DNA of 52,832 nt from an uncultured Pelagibacteraceae bacterium. GTDB taxonomy: Bacteria > Pseudomonadota > Alphaproteobacteria > Pelagibacterales > Pelagibacteraceae. The position numbers and the translations under genes were made by a program. The stretch covers positions 1 through 52,832 of the forward strand of contig CACFTE010000008.1 in assembly GCA_902569105.1 (NCBI GenBank), read 5' to 3'. How positions within the stretch are numbered: position 1 is the stretch's first letter; every line of letters begins with the position of its first letter. Below, in pieces: positions 18,024 through 27,738 of this stretch. The notes under the pieces are model-generated. The model was not told the DNA's origin. It saw only the letters and a list, made by a program, of their open reading frames with translations, and did no database searches.

Positions 18024-19460
18024 ATGAGAGAAAAAGAAATAGAGAAATTAAAAGACTATAAATATGGATTTTCTACTGATATAGAAAATTTTAAAGCCCC
18101 TAAAGGGCTTAATGAAGAAGTAATAAGATTTATTTCTAAAATAAAAAAAGAGCCACAGTGGCTATTAGATTGGAGACTTAAAGCCTTTGAAAGATTAAAA
18201 GTTCTTAAAGAACCAGATTGGCAAAAACCTAAATATCCGAAAATAAATTATCAAGATTTATATTATTACTCTGCACCAAAAAGTTTTAAAGAAAAACCAA
18301 AAAGTCTTGATGAACTAGATCCAAAACTTCTAGAAACCTACAAAAAACTTGGAATTCCCTTACAAGAGCAAAAGAGATTGAACAATATAGCTGTTGATGC
18401 AGTTTTTGATTCAGTTTCTGTTGCCACAACATTTAAAGATAAACTTACTGAGAAAGGTATTATTTTCTGCTCTATATCTGAAGCAGTTCAAAAACATCCA
18501 GAATTAGTAAAAAAATACTTAGGAACAGTCATACCACTAAGTGATCATTTTTTTGCAACTCTAAACTCAGCAGTATTTACTGATGGTTCATTTGTTTACA
18601 TTCCACCAAATACGAGATGTCCAATGGAACTTTCAACGTATTTTAGAATCAACGCATCAGATACTGGACAATTCGAAAGAACTTTAATTATTGCTGATAA
18701 AGGAAGTTATGTAAGTTATTTAGAAGGCTGTACAGCTCCAATGAGAGATGAAAACCAATTACATGCTGCAAATGTTGAGCTTATAGCTTTAGATGATGCC
18801 GAAATAAAATATTCAACTGTTCAAAATTGGTATCCAGGTGACGAAGATGGCAAAGGTGGTATTTATAATTTTGTAACTAAAAGAGGTCTTTGCAAGGGAA
18901 TTAACTCTAAAATTTCATGGACACAAGTTGAAACAGGATCTGCCATAACTTGGAAATACCCGAGTTGTATTCTTCAAGGTGACAACTCAATTGGTGAATT
19001 TTACTCAATTGCAATAACTAATAATCACCAAAAAGCTGATACTGGTACCAAAATGATTCACATAGGCAAAAATACAAAAAGTAAAATTATTTCAAAAGGT
19101 ATAAGCGCAGGAAAATCCGATATGACTTATAGAGGCCTGGTTGATATTTTCAAAAAAGCAAAAAATTCAAGCAATTATACTCAATGTGACTCTTTATTAA
19201 TGGGTAATAAATGCGGAGCGCATACCATTCCCTACATCAAAAATAAAAATTCAGACTCTACAATTGCGCATGAGGCTACCACTTCTAAAATAAGTGAGGA
19301 GCAGTTGTACTATTGTCAGCAAAGGGGATTAAGTTCCGAGGAAGCTGTAAGTTTAATTGTTAATGGTTTTTGTAAAGAAGTTTTGCAGCAACTACCAATG
19401 GAGTTTGCAGTCGAAGCACAAAAGCTCGTTGGGATAAGTTTAGAAGGAAGCGTAGGTTAA
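18024..19460 (+). CDS. sufB: Fe-S scaffold subunit SufB
   Basis: 478 residues, the normal SufB length. With SufC and SufD it forms the cytoplasmic SufBC2D scaffold on which clusters are built. Recognisable stretches are [68 protein letters not shown] (conserved Cys), [29 protein letters not shown] and [19 protein letters not shown]. It lies 1 bp after iscR and abuts sufC, so it is within one transcription unit. Confidence 0.97.
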   Translation: MREKEIEKLKDYKYGFSTDIENFKAPKGLNEEVIRFISKIKKEPQWLLDWRLKAFERLKVLKEPDWQKPKYPKINYQDLYYYSAPKSFKEKPKSLDELDPKLLETYKKLGIPLQEQKRLNNIAVDAVFDSVSVATTFKDKLTEKGIIFCSISEAVQKHPELVKKYLGTVIPLSDHFFATLNSAVFTDGSFVYIPPNTRCPMELSTYFRINASDTGQFERTLIIADKGSYVSYLEGCTAPMRDENQLHAANVELIALDDAEIKYSTVQNWYPGDEDGKGGIYNFVTKRGLCKGINSKISWTQVETGSAITWKYPSCILQGDNSIGEFYSIAITNNHQKADTGTKMIHIGKNTKSKIISKGISAGKSDMTYRGLVDIFKKAKNSSNYTQCDSLLMGNKCGAHTIPYIKNKNSDSTIAHEATTSKISEEQLYYCQQRGLSSEEAVSLIVNGFCKEVLQQLPMEFAVEAQKLVGISLEGSVG

Positions 19461-20195
19461 ATGCTTAAAATCAATAATTTAAAGGCTAATGTTGAAAAAA
19501 AATCTATATTAGACGGTTTTAATCTTGAAATTAAAAAGGGTGAGGTTCATGCAATTATGGGTCCAAATGGATCAGGAAAAAGTACATTATCGAATATTCT
19601 CTCGGGTAAAAAAGGATATGATGTAAGTGGTGAAATTTTATACGAAAATCAAAACCTTTTTGACTTGGAGATTGAAGAAAGAGCTCATAGAGGCATTTTC
19701 TTAGCTTTTCAGTATCCATTAGAAATTCCTGGTGTCAACACAAACACCTTTCTTAAAACGTCATTAAACTCAATTAGAAAAGCGAGAGGGGAGAAAGAAC
19801 TTGATGCAATTGAATTTCTAAATTTAGTAAAAATTAAATCTAAAGAATTAAAGTTTGATGAAGAAAAATTGAGTAGACAGCTTAATGTTGGATTTTCAGG
19901 GGGAGAAAAAAAGAAAAATGAAATTTTACAAATGTCAATTTTAAATCCAAAGCTTTCAATCTTAGATGAAACAGATTCTGGATTAGATATTGATGCTCTT
20001 AAAATAGTTGCAGACGGAGTAAATTCTTTAAGAAAAAAAAATAATTCTTTTTTAATTATTACTCACTATCAAAGATTATTAGATTATATTAAGCCAGATT
20101 TTGTTCATGTGTTAATGCATGGAAAAATAATTAAGTCCGGTGGACCAGAATTAGCTTTAGAGCTAGAAAAAAAAGGATATGAGAATTTTAATTAA
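19461..20195 (+). CDS. sufC: Fe-S assembly ATPase SufC
   Basis: 244 residues, ABC-type ATPase. Walker A GPNGSGKST is at 34-42, the Q-loop is in LAFQYPLEIPGV, the SufC-specific signature is FSGGEKKKNEILQM (145-158) and Walker B LSILDETDSGLDIDAL follows. It drives conformational change in the SufBCD scaffold. It starts the base after the sufB stop and is directly followed by sufD. Confidence 0.97.
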   Translation: MLKINNLKANVEKKSILDGFNLEIKKGEVHAIMGPNGSGKSTLSNILSGKKGYDVSGEILYENQNLFDLEIEERAHRGIFLAFQYPLEIPGVNTNTFLKTSLNSIRKARGEKELDAIEFLNLVKIKSKELKFDEEKLSRQLNVGFSGGEKKKNEILQMSILNPKLSILDETDSGLDIDALKIVADGVNSLRKKNNSFLIITHYQRLLDYIKPDFVHVLMHGKIIKSGGPELALELEKKGYENFN

Positions 20196-21440
20196 ATGGA
20201 AAAAAAAATTATAACAGATTTTGAAAATATGTATAAAAACTCATCATTAAATAATGAGTTAAAATTCAGAAAAGAGTTTTTAAAAAAATTTATTGAAAAA
20301 GGTTTTCCTTCAAAAAAATTAGAAAGCTGGAAATTTTCTGACTTAAATCAAATAATTAATAAAAATATTGAAAAATTAATTTTTTACAACAATTCAACAA
20401 AATCACACAAAATTGATGAGTCATTATATTTAAATAATATAGAACATAATAAAATGGTTTTTATAAATGGAAAACTAGAAGAAATTAAACTTGAACATGA
20501 AGACAATAATAAGATAAAAATTTCAAAAGAAACTAAAATAGAAAATAATTCATTTAAAGATAATGCGCTTTTAGATTTAAATAATGCTTTTTCAGTTTAT
20601 AATTATAAAATTCATGTTGAAAATGGTTATAATGTCAAAAAACCAATAATAATTTATCACACAACCAATAAAGAATTAAATTCCACAAATATTAATATTC
20701 AACTTAATTTTTTATTGGGAGAGAATAGTTCTCTAAAAGTTATTGATACATTTAATGATATTTCGGATAAAAACTTTATAAATATTTATTATAATTTTGA
20801 CTTAAAAAAAGATTCCGTTCTTAAGAACTTTAAACTAGATAATTTAATAAATAATAATATTAAATATTCATTCAATAATATTGATCAAGACACAAATAGT
20901 ATTTCTGAAACATTTATTTTATCGAATGGATCTAAATTTTTAAAAAATGAAATAAACTGCAATCTAAAAGGAAAATATTCTTCTGCCTTTGTTAATGCTA
21001 TATTTTCTTTGAGTGAAAATAGACATCATGAAATTAAAACTAATATTAATCATTTAGTTGAAAATACTAAAAGTTATCAGTTAATTAAAAGTGTTCTGGA
21101 TAACTCATCAAAATCTGTTTACCAAGGAAAAATATATGTAGATAAAGATGCTCAAAAAACTGATGGTTATCAATTAAGCAAGGCAATTTTGCTAAATGAG
21201 GATTCTGAATTTAATGCAAAACCAGAATTAGAAATATACGCAGATGATGTGAAATGTTCCCATGGATCGGCTTCTGGTAGTTTAAATGAAAATTCAATAT
21301 TTTATCTTAGATCTAGAGGCTTAAACTATAAAGAGGCTAAAAATCTGCTAATAAAAGGATTTTTACTAGATGTGATTGAAAAAATTACAGACGATGAAAT
21401 AAAAAATATTATCAAGTTTACAATGGGATTATCCGGATGA
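20196..21440 (+). CDS. sufD: Fe-S scaffold subunit SufD
   Basis: 414 residues. The N-terminal half is divergent and Asn/Lys-rich, but RKEFLKKFIEKGFPSKKLESWKFSDL is typical of SufD. The C-terminal beta-helix region (SVYQGKIYVDKDAQKTDGYQ, then LEIYADDVKCSHGSASGSL, FYLRSRGLNYKEAKNLLIKGFL) is well conserved, including the His in CSHG. It partners SufB in the SufBC2D complex. It sits between sufC (abutting) and sufS (4-bp ATGA overlap). Confidence 0.93.
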   Translation: MEKKIITDFENMYKNSSLNNELKFRKEFLKKFIEKGFPSKKLESWKFSDLNQIINKNIEKLIFYNNSTKSHKIDESLYLNNIEHNKMVFINGKLEEIKLEHEDNNKIKISKETKIENNSFKDNALLDLNNAFSVYNYKIHVENGYNVKKPIIIYHTTNKELNSTNINIQLNFLLGENSSLKVIDTFNDISDKNFINIYYNFDLKKDSVLKNFKLDNLINNNIKYSFNNIDQDTNSISETFILSNGSKFLKNEINCNLKGKYSSAFVNAIFSLSENRHHEIKTNINHLVENTKSYQLIKSVLDNSSKSVYQGKIYVDKDAQKTDGYQLSKAILLNEDSEFNAKPELEIYADDVKCSHGSASGSLNENSIFYLRSRGLNYKEAKNLLIKGFLLDVIEKITDDEIKNIIKFTMGLSG

Positions 21441-22654
21441 ATATTGAAAACATAAAAAAACAATTTCCAATATTTAACAATAAAGTCCAGAATAACGATC
21501 TTGTATATTTAGACAGCGCAAACTCATCTCAAAAACCCCAAGTTGTAGTTGATAGAATTTATGATTTTTATACAAAAGAATTCTCAAATGTTGGAAGAAG
21601 TGTTCATTATTTAGCAGTAGCAGCTACAAATTTATATGAAGAAACGAGATGTTTAATGCAAAAATATATTAATGCAAAAGATCCTAACGAGATTGTTTTT
21701 ACAAAAGGGGCAACTGAGGCAATAAATTTAGTTGCTAATACTTTTGGACAAAAATTTTTAAAAGAAGGCGATGAAATTATACTCACGGAACTCGAACATC
21801 ATTCGAATTATGTTCCTTGGCATTATTTAAGAAGATCTAAAGGAGTTCAAATTAAATTTGCAGAAATTAATTCGGAGGGAGAAATTTCTCTTCAAAGTAT
21901 AGAAAAATTGATCTCACCTAAAACTAAGATGATTGCAATAACACATTTGTCGAATGTAACTGGGGCAATACTTCCAATAAAAGAAATTACACAACTAGCT
22001 CACTCAAAAAATATACCAATTCTTATAGATGGGTGTCAGGGCGCGCCGCATCTAAAACTTGATATGCAAGAAATTGGATGTGATTTTTATGCAATTTCAT
22101 GTCATAAAATGTATGGTCCAACAGGCTTAGGAATTCTCTATGCAAAAAAAAAATGGCTTGAGACTCTTCCTCCATATCAAGGAGGAGGTGGAATGATCAG
22201 TGAAGTTAAAAAAGACGGTATCACCTTTGGGGATTTGCCAAACAAATATGAGGCAGGTACTATGGCGACAGCCCAAGTTATTGCGTTTGCCGAGTCAATA
22301 AAGTTTCTAAATCAAATTGGTATTGAAAATATTGAGAAACATGAGAGTGAACTTACGAAATATGGTGAAGAAGTTTTAAGGAAAAATAATTCTGTCAAGT
22401 TAGTAGGTAGTCCAAAAAACAAAGGTTCAGTTTTATCATTTACCCTAGATGGTATTCACGCACATGATATTGCAACAATTTTAGATGAAGATGGTGTTGC
22501 AATAAGGGCAGGTCATCATTGTTGTCAAATACTTCATGATAAATTAGGTTTATCAGCAACTGCAAGAGCATCTTTAGGAGTTTATAATACGAAAGAAGAT
22601 ATTGATAAATTAAATGAATCAATAAATAAATGTAAAAAAATATTTAATAAATGA
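21437..22654 (+). CDS. sufS: cysteine desulfurase SufS
   Basis: 405 residues, PLP-dependent group II desulfurase supplying sulfur. Evidence includes YLDSANSSQKPQVV near the N-terminus, TKGATEAINLVA, ELEHHSNYVPW, the PLP lysine in FYAISCHKMYGPTGLG, and the active-site cysteine region AIRAGHHCCQILHDK near residue 355. No sufE is present; a SufU-like protein follows instead and may accept the persulfide. Both flanking junctions are 4-bp ATGA overlaps. Confidence 0.96.
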   Translation: MNIENIKKQFPIFNNKVQNNDLVYLDSANSSQKPQVVVDRIYDFYTKEFSNVGRSVHYLAVAATNLYEETRCLMQKYINAKDPNEIVFTKGATEAINLVANTFGQKFLKEGDEIILTELEHHSNYVPWHYLRRSKGVQIKFAEINSEGEISLQSIEKLISPKTKMIAITHLSNVTGAILPIKEITQLAHSKNIPILIDGCQGAPHLKLDMQEIGCDFYAISCHKMYGPTGLGILYAKKKWLETLPPYQGGGGMISEVKKDGITFGDLPNKYEAGTMATAQVIAFAESIKFLNQIGIENIEKHESELTKYGEEVLRKNNSVKLVGSPKNKGSVLSFTLDGIHAHDIATILDEDGVAIRAGHHCCQILHDKLGLSATARASLGVYNTKEDIDKLNESINKCKKIFNK

Positions 22655-23124
22655 TGGATTTAAAAGAATTATATCAGGAAATTATCTTAGACCATGGGAA
22701 AAATCCTAGAAATTTAAGAAAGACTGAAAATTATAATAAAGATGCTAAAGGACATAACCCTTTATGTGGAGATAAAGTTCATGTTTATCTTAAATTAGAT
22801 GAAGATAAAAAAGTTCATGATATTTCGTTTGAAGGGCAGGGATGTGCAATTTCAATGGCTTCAGCGTCTATTATGACTGATTTGGTTAAAGGTAAAGAAG
22901 AACATGAAGTAAAAGAAATAGTTAAAGATTTTTTAGAAATGATTAAAGAAAAAGATCAACTTAATAATAAAATTTTAGAAGATAATGAAAAAACTAAACT
23001 TATGTGTTTGTCTGGTGTGAAAAAATATCCAATGAGAGTAAAATGTGCAACTTTATCTTGGCATACATTGACATCTGCAATAGATAATACACAACAGGAA
23101 ATAAATAGTGAGAACATTGACTGA
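22651..23124 (+). CDS. sufU: SufU/IscU-like Fe-S assembly protein
   Basis: 157 residues. It has the IscU/SufU Cys pattern: LYQEIILDHGKNPRNL, then NPLCGDKVHVYLKL, EGQGCAISMASASIM and a third Cys in RVKCATLSWHTL. The insert before the third Cys fits SufU rather than IscU. SufU-type proteins act as zinc-dependent sulfur acceptors for SufS, which suits the absence of SufE here. The Asp after the second Cys motif residue (CGDK) is conserved. It overlaps both neighbours at ATGA/TGATG junctions. Confidence 0.92.
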   Translation: MMDLKELYQEIILDHGKNPRNLRKTENYNKDAKGHNPLCGDKVHVYLKLDEDKKVHDISFEGQGCAISMASASIMTDLVKGKEEHEVKEIVKDFLEMIKEKDQLNNKILEDNEKTKLMCLSGVKKYPMRVKCATLSWHTLTSAIDNTQQEINSENID

Positions 23125-23423
23125 TGGAAATTAAAGAAAAAGTAATTACTGAAATTAAGAAAATTTATGATCCTGAGATCCCAGTTAATATTTATGAATT
23201 GGGATTAATATATGATGTTACAGTAGATAAAGATAATAAAGTTTATATTAAAATGACCTTAACTACTCCTAATTGTCCAGTAGCTGAAAGTTTACCTAAT
23301 GAAGTCAAAAATAGTGTAAAAGAGATTAAAGAAGTAAAAGATGTTGATCTTGATTTAGTTTGGGACCCACCTTGGGATAAATCAATGATGTCGGAGGCGG
23401 CAAAATTAGAATTAAACTTATGA
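23124..23423 (+). CDS. sufT: SufT / DUF59 (MIP18-family) Fe-S maturation protein
   Basis: 99 residues forming a single DUF59 domain: KKIYDPEIPVNIYELGLIYDV, VYIKMTLTTPNCPVAESLP (conserved Cys) and VDLDLVWDPPWDKSMMSEAAKLEL. Members of this family, SufT in bacteria and MIP18/CIA2 in eukaryotes, help to deliver clusters to target proteins. Its place between sufU and sufA in a suf operon is typical for alphaproteobacteria. Confidence 0.92.
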   Translation: MEIKEKVITEIKKIYDPEIPVNIYELGLIYDVTVDKDNKVYIKMTLTTPNCPVAESLPNEVKNSVKEIKEVKDVDLDLVWDPPWDKSMMSEAAKLELNL

Positions 23424-23755
23424 CAAATCCAATAATAAAACTCAGTGATAATGCGGCTAACAAAATTAAAGATATAATGTCTGAAGCTCAAAAAGACTCT
23501 ATTGGAGTTAGAATCGGAGTAAAGGCTGGTGGTTGTGCTGGCATGTCTTACATTATGGAATATGCAAAAAATTTAAATCCAAACGATGAAGTGATTGAAG
23601 ACAAAGGTGTAAAAGTATTTATTGATGCTGGCGCTGTTATGTACTTACTAGGAACAGAAATGGATTATAAAACTGAGGAATTTTCATCATCATTTGTATT
23701 TAAAAATCCAAATGAGACCGAGAGATGTGGATGTGGGGAGTCTTTCAAAATCTAG
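23420..23755 (+). CDS. sufA: A-type Fe-S carrier (SufA/ErpA/IscA family)
   Basis: 111 residues. The three family cysteines are present in AGGCAGMSYIMEY and the terminal CGCGESF. Other family sequence is LSDNAANKIKDIM and VFIDAGAVMYLLGTEMDY. It carries clusters from the scaffold to apoproteins. It starts by ATGA overlap with sufT and is the last gene of the operon. No clear terminator follows. Confidence 0.93.
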   Translation: MTNPIIKLSDNAANKIKDIMSEAQKDSIGVRIGVKAGGCAGMSYIMEYAKNLNPNDEVIEDKGVKVFIDAGAVMYLLGTEMDYKTEEFSSSFVFKNPNETERCGCGESFKI

Positions 23756-23766
23756 TATTAGTTTAG

Positions 23767-23797
23767 TGCATATCTGCATTGCGTCAAATGCATATCT
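23767..23797. repeat. TGCATATCT direct repeat, 22-bp period
   Basis: TGCATATCT occurs at 23767-23775 and again at 23789-23797, two helical turns apart, around a predicted promoter upstream of the 62-aa gene. This is the spacing expected for two factor molecules bound on one DNA face. No known factor was assigned. Confidence 0.4.
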
Positions 23798-23807
23798 ATG
23801 TTATCAT
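23779..23807 (+). promoter_or_regulatory. probable promoter of the 62-aa gene
   Basis: TTGCGT (23779-23784), 17 bp, TATCAT (23802-23807). The ATG is 10 bp beyond the -10, so the mRNA would be leaderless or nearly so. The second copy of the TGCATATCT repeat falls in the spacer. Confidence 0.4.
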
Positions 23808-23816
23808 TAATGAATC

Positions 23817-24005
23817 ATGAGAGACTTAAAACATCTACAATCAAATGCAGCTAAGCTTGCTCAAGATCTAAAAGAAAAAGTATTATTTAGATCTCAGAGA
23901 AAAGCAGTTAATGCTGGTGCAAACGGAACTTTAGAATACACAATCAAAGAAGGTGTAAATAAATCTAAAATTGCTGATGCCCAGCTAATTAAAAATAAAA
24001 AGTAA
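23817..24005 (+). CDS. small basic protein of unknown function
   Basis: 62 residues, rich in Lys and Ala, with no Cys and no membrane segment. Residues 3-30 look helical and amphipathic (LKHLQSNAAKLAQDLKEKV); the rest has an AGANGTLEYTIKEG turn/strand pattern. I do not recognise a family. Support for it being real is the plausible promoter, the ordered composition and the neat fit between sufA and the convergent glnA (16-bp gap). It could be a conserved SAR11 small protein. Confidence 0.55.
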   Translation: MRDLKHLQSNAAKLAQDLKEKVLFRSQRKAVNAGANGTLEYTIKEGVNKSKIADAQLIKNKK

Positions 24006-24021
24006 TTTTTATTTTTATCAA

Positions 24022-25428
24022 TTAGCTACTGTAATACATCTGAAACTCAATCGGATGTGGAGTGTGTTCCAAATTATATATTTCCTCAAATTTTAGAGCT
24101 ATGTAAGCATCGATTTGATCGTCAGTGAATACATTTCCTTGTTTCAAAAACTCTCTATCTGTATCTAGGCTTTCCATTGCTTCTCTAAGCGAACCACACA
24201 CAGTTGGAATATTTTTAATTTCCTCTTCTGGTAAAGTATAAAGATCTTTATCAAAAGACTCACCTGGATGAATTTTATTTTTAATTCCATCTAAACCAGC
24301 CATTAACATTGCAGAGAATGTTAAGTAAGGGTTTCCTGCTGCATCTGGAAATCTTATTTCACATCTTGCACCCTTTTTACTTAATGTAATCGGGATTCTA
24401 CATGATGCAGATCTGTTTCTTGCAGAATATGCTAAAAGAACAGGAGCTTCAAATCCTGGTATTAATCTTTTGTAACTATTTGTAGTAGCATTTGAAAAAG
24501 CATTAATTGCTTTTGCATGTTTTAAAATTCCACCAATATAATGTAATGCTGTTTCTGACAATCCAGAGTACTCATCTCCAGAAAATACAGGAGTATCACC
24601 TTTCCAAATTGATTGGTGAGTATGCATTCCAGAACCATTATCCCCCTTTACAGGTTTTGGCATGAAAGTAGCTGTTTTACCAAATGAATGGGCAACCATC
24701 TGTACTACATATTTATATAACTGAACGTTATCCGCTTGGTTAACTAACGTACCAAATAACATTCCTAATTCATGTTGACTTGGAGCAACTTCATGGTGAT
24801 GTTTTTCAACTGTAATACCAACATCTCTCAAACCTTTTAAAAATTCACCTCTCATATCTTGAGCGCTATCAACAGGAGGAACAGGGAAGTATCCACCTTT
24901 AACACCTGGTCTATGACCCATGTTACCATTTTCATATTTTTTTCCAGAATTATATGGGCCTTCTGTACTATCAATTACGAAACCAGTTTCATTCATTTCG
25001 TTTTTAATTCTTACATCATCAAATACAAAAAACTCTGGTTCAGGACCAAAGTAAGCTTTATCACCGACTCCAGTAGTTTTTAAATAAGCTTCAGCTTTTT
25101 TTGCAATTCCTCTAGGATCTCTTTCATATGGATCTTTTTTAACTGCATCTAAAATATCGCAAAACAATACAAGAGTATTATGAGAAGTGAATGGATCAAC
25201 TACTTTTCTACCCAGATCAGGTTTTAAAATCATATCTGACTCGTTTATTGCCTTCCAGCCAGCAATTGATGAACCATCAAAAAATACACCATCGTTTAGC
25301 ATTCCTTCATCAACAACTGTTGAATCCATTGTTAAATGTTGAAGTTTTCCTCTTGGGTCCGTAAACCTCAAGTCTACATATTCAATTTCTTTATCTTTCA
25401 TTAATTTTAAAACATCACTTGCACTCAT
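24022..25428 (-). CDS. glnA: glutamine synthetase, type I
   Basis: 468 residues, the normal GSI length. It makes glutamine from glutamate, ammonia and ATP. Motifs are [12 protein letters not shown] and FDGSSIAGW in the beta-grasp domain, [11 protein letters not shown] (metal site), [14 protein letters not shown], the ATP-site [16 protein letters not shown] and [13 protein letters not shown] sequence. The tyrosine in DLYTLPEEE, near residue 397, matches the adenylylation site, so GlnE-type control is possible. A good ribosome-binding site (AGGAG, complement of 25434-25438) precedes the start, and a TATAAT -10 lies upstream. Confidence 0.97.
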   Translation of the reverse strand: MSASDVLKLMKDKEIEYVDLRFTDPRGKLQHLTMDSTVVDEGMLNDGVFFDGSSIAGWKAINESDMILKPDLGRKVVDPFTSHNTLVLFCDILDAVKKDPYERDPRGIAKKAEAYLKTTGVGDKAYFGPEPEFFVFDDVRIKNEMNETGFVIDSTEGPYNSGKKYENGNMGHRPGVKGGYFPVPPVDSAQDMRGEFLKGLRDVGITVEKHHHEVAPSQHELGMLFGTLVNQADNVQLYKYVVQMVAHSFGKTATFMPKPVKGDNGSGMHTHQSIWKGDTPVFSGDEYSGLSETALHYIGGILKHAKAINAFSNATTNSYKRLIPGFEAPVLLAYSARNRSASCRIPITLSKKGARCEIRFPDAAGNPYLTFSAMLMAGLDGIKNKIHPGESFDKDLYTLPEEEIKNIPTVCGSLREAMESLDTDREFLKQGNVFTDDQIDAYIALKFEEIYNLEHTPHPIEFQMYYSS

Positions 25429-25486
25429 TTTTTCTCCTGTGTAAATTCTTCAAGTGAATACCAAAAACTACAATAATAAGAACAAG

Positions 25487-25492
25487 ATTATA
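25487..25492 (-). promoter_or_regulatory. -10 element of glnA
   Basis: The complement reads TATAAT, 58 bp before the glnA start, implying a leader of about 50 nt. No convincing -35 at 16-18 bp was found, so an activator may be needed. I see no glutamine-riboswitch-like structure in the leader. Confidence 0.4.
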
Positions 25493-25536
25493 CCGATAAC
25501 AGCTATGCAATTTGCTCATAACTGTGATAATTAGAT

Positions 25537-26382
25537 ATGAAAATTATTAAGAATTCCCTGGGTATTTGGGTAAAAAATTTCCCCTTCAAAAATAAAAAAA
25601 GTCATAAATACAGTAGAGGTCAATTAATAGTTGTATCTGGAGAAAATCAGATGATAGGAGCGTCCATGTTAAGCGCTGAGGCAGCTCTTAGGACAGGTGT
25701 AGGTTCTGTAAAAATGCTTTGCACAAATAAAAATTTCAAACTCTTTGCTTTAAAATTTCCCTCAATGTTAAAAAAAAAGGTAAATAGTCTAAATGAGTTT
25801 AAAAACTTCATTAATAAAAATAAAAACTCTGTATATTTAATTGGACCTGGGTCTGGCGTTTCACGAATTACGATGCAAAAAACTTCATATCTACTGAAAA
25901 ATATTAAATATGTTGTCATAGATGCAGATGCTCTCACTTCATTTAAGGGAAAAACAAATCGTCTCCACAAGCTTTTAGATGAGAATAAAATAATAACTCC
26001 GCATATAAAAGAATTTAAAACAATTTTTCCTCAATTGAAAAATATTAAGAGTCATAAAAAATTAATTCTATCTGCTATAAAAAAAACTAAAGCTACAATT
26101 GTTTTAAAAGGAAGCCATACATTAATTGCAAATCAAAAAAAAATAATTCTCAACAATAAATCCTCAAACGAACTTGCTGTAATTGGTACAGGTGATGTTT
26201 TAGCAGGTTTAATATCGAGTTTAGTAGGCGATAAAAAAATGAGTCCAATTCTGGCTGCATCAGCTGGAGTATGGATACATAGCAAAACTGCAATTAAATT
26301 AAAAAAAGGACTTATTGCAGAAGATCTAATTAAAAACTTAAAGAAAACAATTACAAACATGTATGGAAGATATTCTAAATAA
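25537..26382 (+). CDS. nnrD: ADP-dependent NAD(P)H-hydrate dehydratase
   Basis: 281 residues, equivalent to the C-terminal ribokinase-like domain of YjeF. It repairs damaged NAD(P)H hydrates. Matches are HKYSRGQLIVVSGENQMIGASMLSAEAALRTGVGSV, GPGSGVS, VIDADALT, ITPHIKEFKTIFP, VLKGSHTLIA and NELAVIGTGDVLAGLISSL. The N-terminal epimerase domain (NnrE), often fused, is missing, so the epimerase is elsewhere or absent. The gene is divergent from glnA and overlaps the next gene by 20 bp. Confidence 0.92.
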   Translation: MKIIKNSLGIWVKNFPFKNKKSHKYSRGQLIVVSGENQMIGASMLSAEAALRTGVGSVKMLCTNKNFKLFALKFPSMLKKKVNSLNEFKNFINKNKNSVYLIGPGSGVSRITMQKTSYLLKNIKYVVIDADALTSFKGKTNRLHKLLDENKIITPHIKEFKTIFPQLKNIKSHKKLILSAIKKTKATIVLKGSHTLIANQKKIILNNKSSNELAVIGTGDVLAGLISSLVGDKKMSPILAASAGVWIHSKTAIKLKKGLIAEDLIKNLKKTITNMYGRYSK

Positions 26383-26845
26383 AGAACCAGTTAAAAGAGT
26401 TCAAAAAAAACTTAATGAATTTAGCAATGAATTAAAGGCTATTGTCTTAAATTCTTCAGCTAGAACTGCTCAGCAAGCAGCAGAAAGTTTAAATACTGAA
26501 GTTGGATCAATAGTAAAAAGTTTGCTATTTAAAACAGAAGATAGTTTTATACTTTGTTTAGTTTCTGGAGATAAGAGATGTTCTTTAAATAAATTAAAAA
26601 AAATAAAAAATCAAAGAGATATCTCGATGGCAAATGCTGATGAGGTTAAAAAAGTTACAGGATTTACAATTGGAGGGGTTTCTCCAGTAGCCCACTTGCA
26701 ACGAATAGAAATTTTCATTGACGAAGAATTAAATAGATTTAACAATATATATGCAGCAGCAGGACATCCAAATTGTATTTTTAAAATAGATTTTGACAAC
26801 CTTAAAAAAATCACTAAAGGTTCAATAAAAAATATTACTGAATGA
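26363..26845 (+). CDS. YbaK/EbsC-type aminoacyl-tRNA deacylase
   Basis: 160 residues, a single YbaK fold. It has a conserved lysine in GSIVKSLLFK and the family motifs ILCLVSGDKRCSLNKL, FTIGGVSPVAHLQRIEIFIDEEL and IYAAAGHPNCIFKI. Relatives remove wrong amino acids from tRNA-Pro and related tRNAs in trans. The exact specificity (Cys, Ala or other) cannot be read from the sequence. It overlaps nnrD by 20 bp and the following transporter gene by 4 bp. Confidence 0.87.
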   Translation: MEDILNKEPVKRVQKKLNEFSNELKAIVLNSSARTAQQAAESLNTEVGSIVKSLLFKTEDSFILCLVSGDKRCSLNKLKKIKNQRDISMANADEVKKVTGFTIGGVSPVAHLQRIEIFIDEELNRFNNIYAAAGHPNCIFKIDFDNLKKITKGSIKNITE

Positions 26846-27738
26846 CATCTCCAAAAACTATAGATTATTTTCTATTAACAACACTAGCTTTAATTTGGGC
26901 TTCAGCCTTTTTTAATATAAAAATTGCAACTTATTCTTATGGACCAATTACAATTGCATTTTTAAGGATTTTATTTGGAGCGATACCAGTTGTAATTCTT
27001 TGTATAATCAAAAATATTAAGATAGAAGCTTTTTCAAAAGATTGGTTTTGGTATGCATCAATTGGAATAATAAATTTAGTAATCCCATTTTTCTTAATTG
27101 CTTACGGTGTTCAAAAAGTTCAAAGTAATCTTGCTGCGATACTTATGTCTTCAACACCAATAAGTGCTACGATATTGGCTCATTTTTTTGTAGATAAAGA
27201 AAAAATCAATATGTTTAAAATAATTGGAATATTGGTTGGCTTTTTAGGGATAGTATATTTGTTTTCAGACAATTTATTAATAACTGACTCTAATTTCTTT
27301 TATGCTCTAATGATTCTGTTAGGTTCAACTTTTTATGTAATCGGTGGAATTTTAACTTTAAAGATAAGTCATAAAAAAAATGAAAACGTTACTGCTTCTA
27401 TACTTATATGGGGCACTTTAATTGTATGTCCAATTTCTCTTTTTTTTGAGCAGCCTTGGAATTTATCACCTAGTTTGGACTCTACATTAGCATTAATATA
27501 TTTAGGAATTTTTCCTACTGGTGTTGCTTGGCTTTTAAGATTTGCTATTTTGAAAAAAAATGGTTTAGTCTTTCAGGCTCAAGTAGCTTATCTAATTCCA
27601 ATTTTCGGAGTAATACTTGGATATTTTATTTTAAATGAACTTATTACCTCAAAAGTAATAATTGCTCTTATAGCAGTAATTATTGGTATTTATTTTGTTA
27701 AAAAATCATCAAATTCTAAAAATTTTTGGGGAAATTAA
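26842..27738 (+). CDS. EamA-family (DMT) transporter
   Basis: 298 residues with about ten predicted transmembrane helices in two EamA repeats. Signatures are ALIWASAFFNIKIAT at the start, PITIAFLRILFGAIPVVIL, VQSNLAAILMSSTPISATILA ending repeat 1, and FQAQVAYLIPIFGVILGYFIL in repeat 2. Inner-membrane exporter or importer of a small metabolite; substrate unknown. It overlaps the deacylase gene by 4 bp, and its stop abuts the convergent methyltransferase gene with no gap. Confidence 0.9.
   Translation: MTSPKTIDYFLLTTLALIWASAFFNIKIATYSYGPITIAFLRILFGAIPVVILCIIKNIKIEAFSKDWFWYASIGIINLVIPFFLIAYGVQKVQSNLAAILMSSTPISATILAHFFVDKEKINMFKIIGILVGFLGIVYLFSDNLLITDSNFFYALMILLGSTFYVIGGILTLKISHKKNENVTASILIWGTLIVCPISLFFEQPWNLSPSLDSTLALIYLGIFPTGVAWLLRFAILKKNGLVFQAQVAYLIPIFGVILGYFILNELITSKVIIALIAVIIGIYFVKKSSNSKNFWGN

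Noticed and set aside
25429..25536. Glutamine riboswitch or sigma-54 site before glnA
   Set aside because: No glnA-motif stems and no TGGC-N9-TTGC pattern seen on either strand; only a sigma-70-like -10.
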